Assembly (NCBI GenBank): GCA_018971765.1
Contig: JAGXAA010000005.1
Coordinates: 1-23,695, forward strand
Length of the DNA: 23,695 nt
Direction: 5' to 3'
From: Patescibacteria group bacterium
Lineage (GTDB): Bacteria > Patescibacteriota > Minisyncoccia > Phycocordibacterales > GWA1-40-21
A program made the translations under genes and the position numbers. Of this stretch, positions 1 to 7,644 are shown piece after piece (the stretch's first letter is position 1; each line of letters begins with the position of its first letter). The notes under the pieces were generated by a model. The model saw only the letters and a list, made by a program, of their open reading frames with translations. It made no database searches and had not been told where the DNA came from.

Positions 1-155
1 GCGATCCTCAAGATTTGGCGGATAAAATGAGAACGCTGATTAACGACGAAAATCTTGCGCGAAAAATCGCATGGAACGGCAGAAACCTTGCAATTACGAA
101 ATACTCTTGGGACAATGTCGTTGGGGAAATGACAGGCATATTTAATGCTTTATAA
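1..155 (+). CDS. C-terminal end of a glycosyltransferase (GT-B, GT4-like), partial
   Basis: An open frame enters from the left edge (first complete codon at base 3) and stops at TAA 153-155, giving 50 residues that start DPQDLADKM and end GIFNAL. The pattern of a short helix (DLADKMRTLINDENLARKIA), then NGRN, then YSWDNVV is the usual C-terminal tail of GT4 glycosyltransferases. In that family the tail folds back onto the donor-binding domain, and the Trp in the Y/FSW segment is common. The catalytic parts lie outside the window. It is followed closely by more glycosyltransferases on the same strand, so it is probably part of the same surface-glycan cluster. The assignment rests on tail pattern and context only. 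Confidence 0.6.
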   Translation, partial: DPQDLADKMRTLINDENLARKIAWNGRNLAITKYSWDNVVGEMTGIFNAL

Positions 156-175
156 AAAATTTAAACTTAAACAAT

Positions 176-481
176 ATGAAAAAAAAAATAATAATAAATT
201 CAATATTTATTGTCGCAATTCCTAGCATTATAATTATTGTTTTTCTAATTAATACAGATCCTTATATTCATCTGTCGCCTTATTTTAGTTTTTTACATAG
301 TCCTAGTCTCTTTTTTATACCCCCGTTATCTCTAGTTTCCTTCTCTTTCGGAGTTTTGAATTTTTTCGATATGGAAATGTGGAATAAGTTAATTTTCGCG
401 ATTGTTATTGCAATGATTCTTTCTGTATTACTTTCTGTATTACTTTTTCTTTTTATGATGGGCAGCGACATCTATAGGTAA
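176..481 (+). CDS. Small hypothetical membrane protein, three predicted TM segments
   Basis: A 101-residue protein that I do not recognise. It has a lysine-rich start (MKKK) and three hydrophobic stretches at about residues 5-25, 42-62 and 71-96, so it is likely an integral membrane protein with a short polar tail. It starts 20 nt after the preceding glycosyltransferase and ends 50 nt before the next, all on the same strand, which suggests co-transcription. Near the 3' end the segment around base 420-445 holds a duplicated 12-mer (ctttctgtatta twice), giving the peptide repeat SVLLSVLL. No Shine-Dalgarno is visible, which is normal for this window. It could be a small accessory of glycan export, or a non-conserved ORF; composition favours a real gene only moderately. 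Confidence 0.5.
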   Translation: MKKKIIINSIFIVAIPSIIIIVFLINTDPYIHLSPYFSFLHSPSLFFIPPLSLVSFSFGVLNFFDMEMWNKLIFAIVIAMILSVLLSVLLFLFMMGSDIYR

Positions 482-517
482 AAATCTTCATTTTCTCTAA
501 AAATAACATGAACGAAG

Positions 518-523
518 AAGGAG
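518..523 (+). promoter_or_regulatory. Shine-Dalgarno deciding the start of the glycosyltransferase at 532
   Basis: AAGGAG lies 8 nt before ATG 532. It falls inside the codons that would be read from the alternative ATG at 508, so translation from 532 is favoured. Most other genes in the window have no recognisable SD, so this one stands out. Confidence 0.7.
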
Positions 524-531
524 AAAAAACA

Positions 532-1731
532 ATGAGCGATTTTTCGCAAAAAGACGGTCCAAGAGAGAAAGGCATAACCGTTTTGATGATCGGAACCGAC
601 AGAAATATTTTTAAAAGCGGGAGCGCGGCGAGAGAGAGAATGATTGAATACGGCAAATTGTTCCGCCAACTGCATATAATTATTTTCACGAAAAGATTTC
701 AAAAATTTAAAATCGAGAAAATAGCCGACAATGTCTGGATTTACCCGACGAGATCGTGGAGTAGGTGGCTCTATCCTTTTGACGCCGTCAAAGCAGCCAA
801 GTCGCAGTTCGCCAAGTTTCTTCCGAAAATAATAACCGTCGTGTCCGCTCAGGATCCTTTCGAGACGGGCATCGCCGGCTGGCTTCTCGCGAGAGAATTC
901 AAACTGCCGTTGCAAATTCAGATTCACACGGATTTTCTGAGCCGGTATTTTTGGGAAGAGTCTCTTCTGAATAAAATAAGAATAATGATCGGCAAACATT
1001 GCGTAAAAAAAGCTGATCGCGTCCGCGTCGTCTCAAGCAGGATAAAAAAATCTCTGCTTCTGAATTTAGGAGCGAATATTGAATCCAAAATAGACATTCT
1101 TCCGATTTTTGTCGATATGAAAAAAATTATGAACGCGCCGGCGGATTTCGATATTCACAAGAAATATCCTCAATTTTCTTTCATAATTATTATGGTTTCT
1201 CGGCTGGAAAAAGAGAAAAATATCCCTTCGGCCATAGAAATTATGAAAGAATTAACGGTCAAATATCCCAGAATTGGAATGATGATTATCGGAGACGGCG
1301 GGGAAAGAAAAAAACTGGAAAATCTTGCCGCGAAATATAATCTCAAAGAAAACATAGTTTTTGAAGGATGGCAGAATGACCCGATTTCTTATTACAAGAC
1401 GGCTAATCTTTTCCTTTCAACTTCTTTATATGAAGGATACGGACTTGCCATAATCGAGGCGCTCGCGAGCGGCTGTCCGATCGTGTCTTCCGATGCCGGC
1501 ATAGCGAGCGAAATGATTTCCGAAAGCAATAATGGTTTTGTTTGTCCCGTTAATGACAAGGGCTGTTTTGTCAGAAAAATTTTAGAGGTTTTGGAAAAAC
1601 CGAGCTTAAGGATAAGTTTAAGCGTCAATTCCAAAGCGTTTATCGGCGAAAAGATTACCGCAACCAAAGAAGAATATTTATTCAAATACGGAAAGATTAT
1701 GGAAGACTGTCTAAATAAAAATAAACTTTAG
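532..1731 (+). CDS. GT4-like glycosyltransferase (GT-B fold)
   Basis: Retaining GT-B enzyme that would transfer a sugar from a nucleotide donor to a growing surface glycan in the cytoplasm. The C-terminal donor domain carries the E-x7-E signature (Glu301 and Glu309 in YEGYGLAIIEA), followed by the usual ASGCPIVSSDAG loop. The N-terminal acceptor domain begins ITVLMIGTDR. Length, about 399 residues, is normal for the family. An upstream in-frame ATG exists at 508, but the ATG at 532 has a strong Shine-Dalgarno (AAGGAG, 518-523, 8 nt spacing). I chose 532 for that reason; this is one of only two good SD sites in the window. It lies in a same-strand run of glycan genes. Donor and acceptor cannot be told from sequence. 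Confidence 0.88.
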   Translation: MSDFSQKDGPREKGITVLMIGTDRNIFKSGSAARERMIEYGKLFRQLHIIIFTKRFQKFKIEKIADNVWIYPTRSWSRWLYPFDAVKAAKSQFAKFLPKIITVVSAQDPFETGIAGWLLAREFKLPLQIQIHTDFLSRYFWEESLLNKIRIMIGKHCVKKADRVRVVSSRIKKSLLLNLGANIESKIDILPIFVDMKKIMNAPADFDIHKKYPQFSFIIIMVSRLEKEKNIPSAIEIMKELTVKYPRIGMMIIGDGGERKKLENLAAKYNLKENIVFEGWQNDPISYYKTANLFLSTSLYEGYGLAIIEALASGCPIVSSDAGIASEMISESNNGFVCPVNDKGCFVRKILEVLEKPSLRISLSVNSKAFIGEKITATKEEYLFKYGKIMEDCLNKNKL

Positions 1732-1804
1732 TCTTTGACGAACTTGAAAACGAAACATCTAAATTGGTGATGGAAAAAATATTTTTTTCGATTATTATTG
1801 AGTT

Positions 1805-2890
1805 ATGAAAATACTTATAGCGACAGGCATATATCCGCCGGACATCGGTGGTCCGGCGACATACTCCAAATTTCTCTACGATGAATTACCGAAACGGGGG
1901 CATAGCGTGGAAGCGCTTTCCTTCGGGGAAGTTAGGGAGTTGCCGAAAATAATCCGCCACATCATTTATTTTTTCAAAGTCTTAAATAGGGCCAGAAAAT
2001 GCGACATCATATTCGCTCAAGATCCTGTGAGTGTTGGATTGCCGGCAATGCTCGCTTCTAAGATTTTGAGAAAAAAATTCTTGATAAGGGTCGCCGGAGA
2101 TTACGCGTGGGAACAAGCCGTTCAGAGATTTGCCGTTAGAGAAGGAATTGACAAATTTCAATTTAAAAGATACGGACTAAAGCTGGAATTGTTGAGATTA
2201 ATTCAAAAATTTGTCATAAGGAGAGCGGGCAAGGTCATAACCCCCAGCCATTATTTCAATAAAATTGTTTCAGGGTGGATTGGCGGAGGCGATAAGGTTG
2301 AAACGATATACAATGGGATAAATTTAAGCCGCGATAATGCCACCGTCCGTAGATCAAATAATTCCAAATTTAAAAAAATTATTTCCGCGGGGCGTTTAGT
2401 CCCTTGGAAAGGTTTCGTGACTCTTATAAAAATTATGAATAATTTGCCGGAATGGAGACTGGTCATCGCGGGAGACGGTCCGATGAAAGACGAGCTTAAT
2501 AATTTGATAATCTCTCTTGGATTGGAAGACAAAGTTAAATTAGCCGGCGCTTTGCCGAGAGAAGAATTATTGTCAGAGCTTCGAACGTCAGACTTGTTCA
2601 TATTGAACACTTCTTTTGAGAGCTTTTCTTTCCAGACCGTTGAAGCGATGAATATGGGCGCGCCTGTAATCGCGACGAACATAGGCAATTTGAAAGAAAT
2701 CGTGGAAGACGGCAAAGACGGAATTCTCATAGATCCTGATAATGAAGGGCAGATATTGTCGGCGATTAAAAAGATTGCCGAGGATGAAAATTTTCGCGAT
2801 TCAATAGTTCAAAACGCCAAGAAAAAATCCGAGAGATTTTCCATAGAAAAAACCTTGGATAATTTGATTGAAGTTATGGCGAAACTGTAG
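1805..2890 (+). CDS. GT4-like glycosyltransferase (GT-B fold)
   Basis: A 361-residue GT-B glycosyltransferase. The N-terminus MKILIATGIYPPDIGGPATY holds the GG(P) loop that in GT4 enzymes contacts donor and acceptor. The central NGI segment opens the C-terminal domain (SAGRLVPWKGF, then VIAGDGP). The E-x7-E pair is Glu272 and Glu280 in FESFSFQTVEAMNMG, followed by GAPVIATNIG. These are the expected landmarks in the expected order, and the length is typical. The 73-nt gap upstream is AT-rich with no SD. It sits between another GT4-like gene and gtrA, so a cytoplasmic step in building a lipid-linked surface glycan is the likely role. Sugar specificity is unknown. Confidence 0.9.
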   Translation: MKILIATGIYPPDIGGPATYSKFLYDELPKRGHSVEALSFGEVRELPKIIRHIIYFFKVLNRARKCDIIFAQDPVSVGLPAMLASKILRKKFLIRVAGDYAWEQAVQRFAVREGIDKFQFKRYGLKLELLRLIQKFVIRRAGKVITPSHYFNKIVSGWIGGGDKVETIYNGINLSRDNATVRRSNNSKFKKIISAGRLVPWKGFVTLIKIMNNLPEWRLVIAGDGPMKDELNNLIISLGLEDKVKLAGALPREELLSELRTSDLFILNTSFESFSFQTVEAMNMGAPVIATNIGNLKEIVEDGKDGILIDPDNEGQILSAIKKIAEDENFRDSIVQNAKKKSERFSIEKTLDNLIEVMAKL

Positions 2891-2961
2891 AATTTATGTT
2901 TAAATAATATTTTAAATAACGCGCCTCGACTAATTTTGCGATTCAAAGATAACAGTAAATT

Positions 2962-3435
2962 ATGCTCGAAAAAAATTACCAAAAAATCCATAAACATTTC
3001 AAGCGGCTTGCGCCTCCCGTGATTTACGGTAACGCTTTCAGGCACAGGCAGATTATTAAATATCTGATTGCCGGCGGGACATCGACTTCTGCCGATCTTT
3101 TGATTTATTACATTCTCACTTATCTTGTCGGTTTGTGGTATGTCGCTTCGTCAATATTTTCTTTTATAATCGCTTTTTGGATAAGCTTCAGTCTCCAAAA
3201 ATTCTGGACATTCAGGGATAAAAATACGGAAAAGATGATGAAGCAGACATACCTTTATTTCTTTGTGGCAATTGTCAATTTGGGAATAAGCACCCTGCTC
3301 ATTTATCTCTTTGTTGACCATATTCACATTCACAAATTCATTTCCAAAGTTATTGCCAACGCAATGATAGCCGCGGAAAGTTTTTTTGTTTACAGGCATT
3401 TTATTTTCGCGGAAAAAGATAAGCCCGAAATTTAG
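2962..3435 (+). CDS. GtrA-like membrane protein
   Basis: A 157-residue protein with four hydrophobic segments (about residues 26-46, 50-72, 92-114 and 122-146) and the GtrA pattern: a basic entry RQIIKYLIAGG, FWISFSLQKFWTFRD after the second segment, and a fourth segment leading into YRHFIFA. GtrA-family proteins are linked to flipping polyprenyl-phosphate-linked sugars across the membrane. The family usually pairs with a GtrB glucosyl- or glycosyl-transferase. Here the nearest gene is another GT4-like enzyme, and a GtrB-like gene lies about 13 kb away on the other strand. The start at 2962 leaves a 33-residue cytoplasmic leader, slightly long for the family. An internal start is possible, but I see no better signal. 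Confidence 0.88.
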   Translation: MLEKNYQKIHKHFKRLAPPVIYGNAFRHRQIIKYLIAGGTSTSADLLIYYILTYLVGLWYVASSIFSFIIAFWISFSLQKFWTFRDKNTEKMMKQTYLYFFVAIVNLGISTLLIYLFVDHIHIHKFISKVIANAMIAAESFFVYRHFIFAEKDKPEI

Positions 3436-3469
3436 AAGGCGGGAATTAATTGAAACTTCTTTTATATTT

Positions 3470-4531
3470 ATGAGGATATTGATTCTAACTCAAAAAATTG
3501 ATGCTAATGATCCAATACTGGGATTCTTTTGCGGATGGGCAAAAGAATTTGCCAAACGTTTTGAGATGATAACGGTCATTTGTCTGCAAAAAGGCGAATG
3601 TAATTTGCCTGCGAATGTCAAAGTTTTAAGTCTGGGCAAGGAAAAGCCGTCAGCTTTTAGCCGTAAGCTGTTAGCTTTAAGAAAAATTAAATACATATTT
3701 GATTTTTACAAATATATAGCGCGAGAAAGAAACAACTACGATGCCGTGTTCGTCCATATGAATCAGGAATATGTTCTGCTTGGAGGAATTTTTTGGAAAT
3801 TTTTCGGCAAAAAAATATATATGTGGAGGAATCATCATTCCGGCTCGTTTGTTACCGATATCGCCGCCTCTTTTTGCACAAAAGTTTTCTGCACCTCTAA
3901 ATATTCTTACACTGCGAAATACAAGAAAACGGTTTTAATGCCGGTCGGAGTAGACACAAGCAAATTTGCGAATTTAGAAAATTCAACAGTTCGTAAAACC
4001 AAAAATTCAATAGTTTTTCTCGGAAGAATCGCGCCTTCAAAAAATGTCGATGTCTTTGCGGAAGCTCTTGGGCTTCTCAAAAAACAAAGCTTTGATTTTG
4101 CCGCAGACATTTACGGCGACGCCTTGCCGAAAGACATTTCGTATCTTGAAAAAATAAAATCTCGCGCGAAAGAGCTTGGCTTGGAAAATTTTTTGAAATT
4201 TCATAATGGAGTCCCGAATCGTCAAACGCCTGAAATTTACAATTCTCACGAGATTTTCGTGAATTTAAGCTCATCGGGAATGTATGACAAAACAATTTTT
4301 GAAGCAATGGCTTGCGGATGTCTTGTCCTCGCGTCAAATGAAAATTTGCGAGGGCAGATTGACGGCATGCTCATCATAGGAGAGAGAGAAGCGGAAGAAG
4401 TGGCGGAGCGACTGTCTATGATTTTGTCCTTATCTGAAGAAGAAAGACAAAAAATAATTTTCGATAGTATGAAATTTGCCGAAACGCACAGCCTGTTTAA
4501 TCTTTCTTCGCGGCTTGTGAAATCGATGTGA
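3470..4531 (+). CDS. GT4-like glycosyltransferase lacking the first Glu of E-x7-E
   Basis: A 353-residue GT-B glycosyltransferase from ATG 3470 (MRILILTQKID). The open frame continues upstream to 3386, but that would overlap gtrA by 50 nt, and its translation (basic, no domain match) looks unlike a GT start, so 3470 is preferred. The C-terminal domain begins SIVFLGRIAPSKNVDVF and includes SSSGMYDKTIFEAMACGCLVLAS. The second Glu of the signature is Glu278; the position eight residues before it is Gly, not Glu. The GMYDK-x-x-x-EAMA variant is seen in a subset of GT4-like proteins, so the enzyme may be active with a different donor contact. It lies 34 nt after gtrA and 13 nt before a methyltransferase, so likely one operon. 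Confidence 0.85.
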   Translation: MRILILTQKIDANDPILGFFCGWAKEFAKRFEMITVICLQKGECNLPANVKVLSLGKEKPSAFSRKLLALRKIKYIFDFYKYIARERNNYDAVFVHMNQEYVLLGGIFWKFFGKKIYMWRNHHSGSFVTDIAASFCTKVFCTSKYSYTAKYKKTVLMPVGVDTSKFANLENSTVRKTKNSIVFLGRIAPSKNVDVFAEALGLLKKQSFDFAADIYGDALPKDISYLEKIKSRAKELGLENFLKFHNGVPNRQTPEIYNSHEIFVNLSSSGMYDKTIFEAMACGCLVLASNENLRGQIDGMLIIGEREAEEVAERLSMILSLSEEERQKIIFDSMKFAETHSLFNLSSRLVKSM

Positions 4532-4544
4532 ATTCCTTATTCTA

Positions 4545-5168
4545 ATGGATATGAAAAACACAATTCCAAGCTTTTTGTTTATTTTGAAAGAAAGATTGCG
4601 CGGCAAAAACTTCTTGCACGAATTTTACTTTAAGAGTAAAAAGACCATTGATATCGGTTGCGGAGAAGGCGAATTTCTGGCGTTGAATAAAAAGTTCATC
4701 CGCGGCGTTGATTTGAATGAATCTGTGATAAAAAAACTCGCGGACGAGGGTTTTTCGGTTAAAGTTGCGAGCGCCGACAGACTTCCTTATGAGGATGAAG
4801 AATTTGAAATGGCGCATTGCCGGAATGTGATTGAACACCTTGCGCCGAAAACGGCTCACGGAATGCTCTGCGAGGCCTCGCGAGTTTTAAAGAAAGGGGG
4901 AATGCTGGTTTTAGGTTCGGAAGTAATGACAAAAAAATTTTGGGGCACCTTCGGCCATATTCGCCCGTATCCTCCCGGTTCAGTGCGAAAACTTTTGCGG
5001 GCGGACGGCAGGGAAGAATTCGAACCGATTTCCAGTCTTGAATGGGAGGGCGTTTTTTATTTGGGGGATTATTTTTCAAATAGAATGCTTTATTTTTTTT
5101 CCGCATTGCTTGGGTATTACACCCCGCTTTTCAGAAGAGAATATTTTTTGGTTCTCAGAAAAAAATAA
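4545..5168 (+). CDS. Class I SAM-dependent methyltransferase
   Basis: A 207-residue Rossmann-fold methyltransferase of the Methyltransf_11 type. Motif I is IDIGCGEGEF (Asp36-Phe44), which binds S-adenosylmethionine. An acidic residue ends strand 2 (RGVDLNES), motif IV is CRNVIEHLAPK, and SRVLKKGGMLVL is the post-motif strand and helix. The C-terminal part (HIRPYPPGSVRKLL, then a hydrophobic segment SNRMLYFFSALLGYY) resembles methyltransferases that sit in glycan clusters. Substrate is not deducible; a sugar or lipid-linked glycan in this locus is likely. A second ATG two codons in (4551) is equally possible as start. The first copy of the palindromic repeat begins 26 nt after its stop. Confidence 0.88.
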   Translation: MDMKNTIPSFLFILKERLRGKNFLHEFYFKSKKTIDIGCGEGEFLALNKKFIRGVDLNESVIKKLADEGFSVKVASADRLPYEDEEFEMAHCRNVIEHLAPKTAHGMLCEASRVLKKGGMLVLGSEVMTKKFWGTFGHIRPYPPGSVRKLLRADGREEFEPISSLEWEGVFYLGDYFSNRMLYFFSALLGYYTPLFRREYFLVLRKK

Positions 5169-5193
5169 TGGCAACTTAAAATCATAAATATCA

Positions 5194-5298
5194 TGAATTG
5201 CGAAACGCAAAGATTTAGGTCCTCGGGTCGCAAAAACTCTTTGTCTTTTAAGGCGTTTTCGCTCAACCGGACCGTGAATTTTTCCGTTTCGTAATTCA
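5194..5298 (+). repeat. Palindromic repeat element, copy 1 (about 105 bp)
   Basis: An imperfect inverted repeat along its whole length, located between a methyltransferase and a GT-C gene. The ends are TGAATTGCGAAACG and CGTTTCGTAATTCA. Inside, GGTCC pairs with GGACC, and GCAAAAAC faces GTTTTCGC with one mismatch. It is the same length as copy 2 and differs at 9 of 105 positions by hand alignment. Short flanks (ATCA before, AAG after) are shared with copy 2, so the mobile or amplified unit may be 5190-5301. Confidence 0.88.
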
Positions 5299-5318
5299 AA
5301 GTAATAAATAACAAAACA

Positions 5319-6794
5319 ATGAGAGACAATATTTTTTCTAATGATACGGTTAAGAAAGGATTGATTTTTTTGACCGCCATTTTATTTCTGGCGGCGATCT
5401 TTTTTAGCGCTTACAAATTGACCGAAAGTCCTCCGGTTTGGATGGATGAGGGCGTAATCATTCAGACGGCAAAAAATCTTGCGGAAAAAGCCGTTTACGG
5501 CTTGCAGGTCGCCCCGAATAAATTCGTCTCTTCCGGATTTGTAACCACGAGCTATCCGGTGATTTATCCGATTGCTTTGTCTTTTAAAATTTTTGGCGTC
5601 GGCATATTTCAGGCCAGAATAGTGATGGTTATTTTTCTCTTGGCGTTTCTCTTGGCTGCCTATCTTTTGATAAAAAAAGAATACGGTCTTGCGGTCGCTT
5701 TTTTCAGTCTTGCTCTTATTGTAAGTTTCGCTCCCGTTTATGGACACGGCAAGAATGTCTTGGGTGAAATTCCCGGGCTGTTTTTGCTCCTCTCCTCCTT
5801 ATTGTTTATCCGCAAGACAGAGTCGGAGGATCTCAATCATCGCAAAATAATTTATTATGTCGCAGCCGGCGTCTTTGCGGGATTAGCCATGGCGACTAAG
5901 CCGGTTTTTCTAGACTTGTTATCTTTCTCTCTCATAACTGGTTTTTTGATAGCCAGACCGAATAATTTTTTTGGCAAAAGATTTTATGTTTTTGCCGGAA
6001 TGGCGATCGCGCCCCTTCTGATTTTTATTTTAGTCCATTTTTCAGGCGACAAATTTTCGTCAATCGTTTCAAATTATTACGGCAATCCCGACCATCATCC
6101 GCTGCTCCCGACAATCAAAGAAAATTCTTTAAAATTTTTTAAGGAATTTCAATTGGTTTATTTCGCTTTGGCATTATTCGCGTGGTCCGCGTCAATGTAT
6201 TTGCGCCGAACGGCAAAATCAAAAATATCTTTCGCGGAAATTATCGCCTTTATTTTCTCGATTGCGAATTTCTTCGCTTTCTTCGCGACTCTGGGAGCAA
6301 ACCGCTATTTCTTTCCCGGACAGATTTTGTCGATTGTCTATTTGCCTCCGTCGTTATTTTATCTTTGCGAATCCGCTTCTTCCCGCCTGAAAATAAATCG
6401 ACGAGCGATTAGATTTCTGCCTTATTTATTATTATCAATTCTGATTCTATTTCAGTTTTATCAGACGATATTTCATTCTTGGGTCGCTGATAATTACGGA
6501 AGCAAGCGTTCCGCCGATTTGAAAGAATTTTTTTCCGTTTTGCCCGCGAATAAAATCGTAATGTTTTACGATATTCCGGAGGCCGTTCTTTTTTATTCGG
6601 GCGATGACTATTATCAATATATGAGATTCGCGGAAAGTGTTCAAATAGGCAAGGAGACCGTGAGCGAAATAAAAAATAAAAAAGTCGATGAAATAATCAC
6701 CAGCGAAAAATCTTGGAAAACCTTGAAAGAAGGGGCTGATTTTTATAAACTGAAAAAAGAATTTGATAAATATCAGATTTTTGAGAAAATATGA
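5319..6794 (+). CDS. GT-C membrane glycosyltransferase (PMT/ArnT-like)
   Basis: A 491-residue polytopic protein with about ten hydrophobic segments in the first 390 residues, then a soluble C-terminal region. The first extracytoplasmic loop has VWMDEGVIIQTAKNLAE, with Asp43-Glu44 at the place of the catalytic acidic pair of PMT and ArnT enzymes. GT-C enzymes take a sugar from polyprenyl-phosphate and attach it outside the membrane to protein, glycan or lipid. The next gene, 3 nt downstream, is a dolichol-phosphate-mannose synthase-like GT2 that would make such a donor, so the pair reads as one functional unit. Repeat copy 1 forms most of its upstream region, so its transcription or RNA processing may involve the repeat. 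Acceptor is unknown. Confidence 0.82.
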   Translation: MRDNIFSNDTVKKGLIFLTAILFLAAIFFSAYKLTESPPVWMDEGVIIQTAKNLAEKAVYGLQVAPNKFVSSGFVTTSYPVIYPIALSFKIFGVGIFQARIVMVIFLLAFLLAAYLLIKKEYGLAVAFFSLALIVSFAPVYGHGKNVLGEIPGLFLLLSSLLFIRKTESEDLNHRKIIYYVAAGVFAGLAMATKPVFLDLLSFSLITGFLIARPNNFFGKRFYVFAGMAIAPLLIFILVHFSGDKFSSIVSNYYGNPDHHPLLPTIKENSLKFFKEFQLVYFALALFAWSASMYLRRTAKSKISFAEIIAFIFSIANFFAFFATLGANRYFFPGQILSIVYLPPSLFYLCESASSRLKINRRAIRFLPYLLLSILILFQFYQTIFHSWVADNYGSKRSADLKEFFSVLPANKIVMFYDIPEAVLFYSGDDYYQYMRFAESVQIGKETVSEIKNKKVDEIITSEKSWKTLKEGADFYKLKKEFDKYQIFEKI

Positions 6795-6797
6795 CTT

Positions 6798-7514
6798 ATG
6801 CCTAAAAATGATTTGATTGCCGTATCGCTCATAATTCCCACTTACAATGAAGCGAAAAATGTCCCTTTTTTGATAGAGGAGATATTTGGAGCGGTGGATA
6901 AAAATAAGATTGATCTTGAATTTATCATCGTTGACGATAATTCTCCCGACGGCACGGGAAAGATTGCCGAAGAGCTGGCAAGCAAATATCCCGTAAGAGT
7001 CATTCATCGGCGGGGTAAATTGGGATTGGGAACGGCGGTGATTGAAGGGTTCAAATTATCAAAAAGAGAATATATGGGCGCGATGGATGGGGATATGAGC
7101 CATAATCCCGTCATTTTGAATCAGATGATATCTTCTTTGGTTGATAACGACATCGCGATAGGGAATCGGTTCGGAGAGGGAAGCGGAATTGAGAATTGGG
7201 GATTGCATCGCCGAATGATTTCCGGAGCGGGAGTTTTTTTGGCCAAGATCCTCACAAGGACAAAAGACCCTCTAAGCGGTTATTTTTTTATGAAAAAATC
7301 CGTGATAAGCGGCGTGAAATTAAAAACGACGGGATATAAAATACTGTTTGAAATATTAGTAAAAGGCAATTACAAGAAGGTCAAGGAATTCCCTTATACT
7401 TTCAGAATGAGAAAATACAGCGCCTCAAAATTAAACGCGAAAGAGTTTATTTTGTTTTTAGGGCAGATTGGAAGTTACGGTCTTTATAAAATAATTAAAT
7501 TATTTAAATCATGA
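6798..7514 (+). CDS. Polyprenyl-phosphate mannose synthase-like GT2 (DPM1-type)
   Basis: A 238-residue GT-A fold enzyme of family GT2. It opens with VSLIIPTYNEAKNV, then IVDDNSPDGTG (Asp46-Asp47, nucleotide binding) and AMDGDMSHNP (Asp97-x-Asp99, metal binding; the Asp-x-Asp-x-Ser-His form is characteristic of DPM1). SGYFFMKK and the TGYKILFEIL segment also match DPM1 enzymes. There is no C-terminal membrane domain, as in the soluble DPM1 class. It would make polyprenyl-phosphate-mannose, or a related sugar, from a GDP- or UDP-sugar. It starts 3 nt after a GT-C gene, its likely customer. Its TGA stop is the first three bases of repeat copy 2, so the C-terminus (KLFKS) is set by the repeat's boundary. 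Confidence 0.88.
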   Translation: MPKNDLIAVSLIIPTYNEAKNVPFLIEEIFGAVDKNKIDLEFIIVDDNSPDGTGKIAEELASKYPVRVIHRRGKLGLGTAVIEGFKLSKREYMGAMDGDMSHNPVILNQMISSLVDNDIAIGNRFGEGSGIENWGLHRRMISGAGVFLAKILTRTKDPLSGYFFMKKSVISGVKLKTTGYKILFEILVKGNYKKVKEFPYTFRMRKYSASKLNAKEFILFLGQIGSYGLYKIIKLFKS

Positions 7515-7639
7515 ATTACGAAACGGAAAAATTTAAGTCCTCGGGCCGCAAAAACTCTTTGTCTTTTAAGGTGTTTTTGCTCAACCGGACTGTAAATTTT
7601 TCCGTTTCGTAATTCAAAGAAGATAATCAAATTATTTAA
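7491..7639. repeat. 17-bp near-direct repeat flanking repeat copy 2
   Basis: The left copy (7491-7507, ATAATTAAATTATTTAA) and right copy (7623-7639, ATAATCAAATTATTTAA) differ at one base. The left copy encodes the last residues of the GT2 (IIKLF); the right copy lies just before the next gene. This looks like a target duplication or a duplicated gene end, although both copies are AT-rich and chance similarity is possible. Confidence 0.5.
7512..7616 (+). repeat. Palindromic repeat element, copy 2 (about 105 bp)
   Basis: Same orientation as copy 1. Ends are TGAATTACGAAACGG and CCGTTTCGTAATTCA. The inner stem GCAAAAAC/GTTTTTGC is perfect here. The opening TGA is the stop codon of the upstream GT2 gene. 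A 17-bp AT-rich near-direct repeat flanks it: 7491-7507 and 7623-7639, 16 of 17 identical. Confidence 0.88.
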
Positions 7640-7644
7640 GCAAA

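Noticed and set aside
472..999. 175-residue open frame on the minus strand
   Set aside because: It is fully antisense to the GT4-like gene at 532, which has clear motifs and a Shine-Dalgarno; the minus frame shows no recognisable domain.
1770..1800. GAAAAAATATTTTTTTC as a terminator after the first full glycosyltransferase
   Set aside because: It is an A/T-only palindrome without a GC stem; chance is likely in AT-rich spacer.
3386..3469. Upstream extension of the third GT4-like gene to 3386
   Set aside because: It would overlap gtrA and add a basic stretch unlike GT4 N-termini; ATG 3470 gives the standard MRILILTQ start.
5117..5380. Peptide frames across the repeats (minus side of copies 1 and 2, plus side of copy 3; also the longer frames at 7484-7666 and 9133-9330)
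   Set aside because: The shared frame has no start codon inside the repeat, and every difference between copies 1 and 2 would change an amino acid. The longer frames only join it to unrelated flanking sequence.
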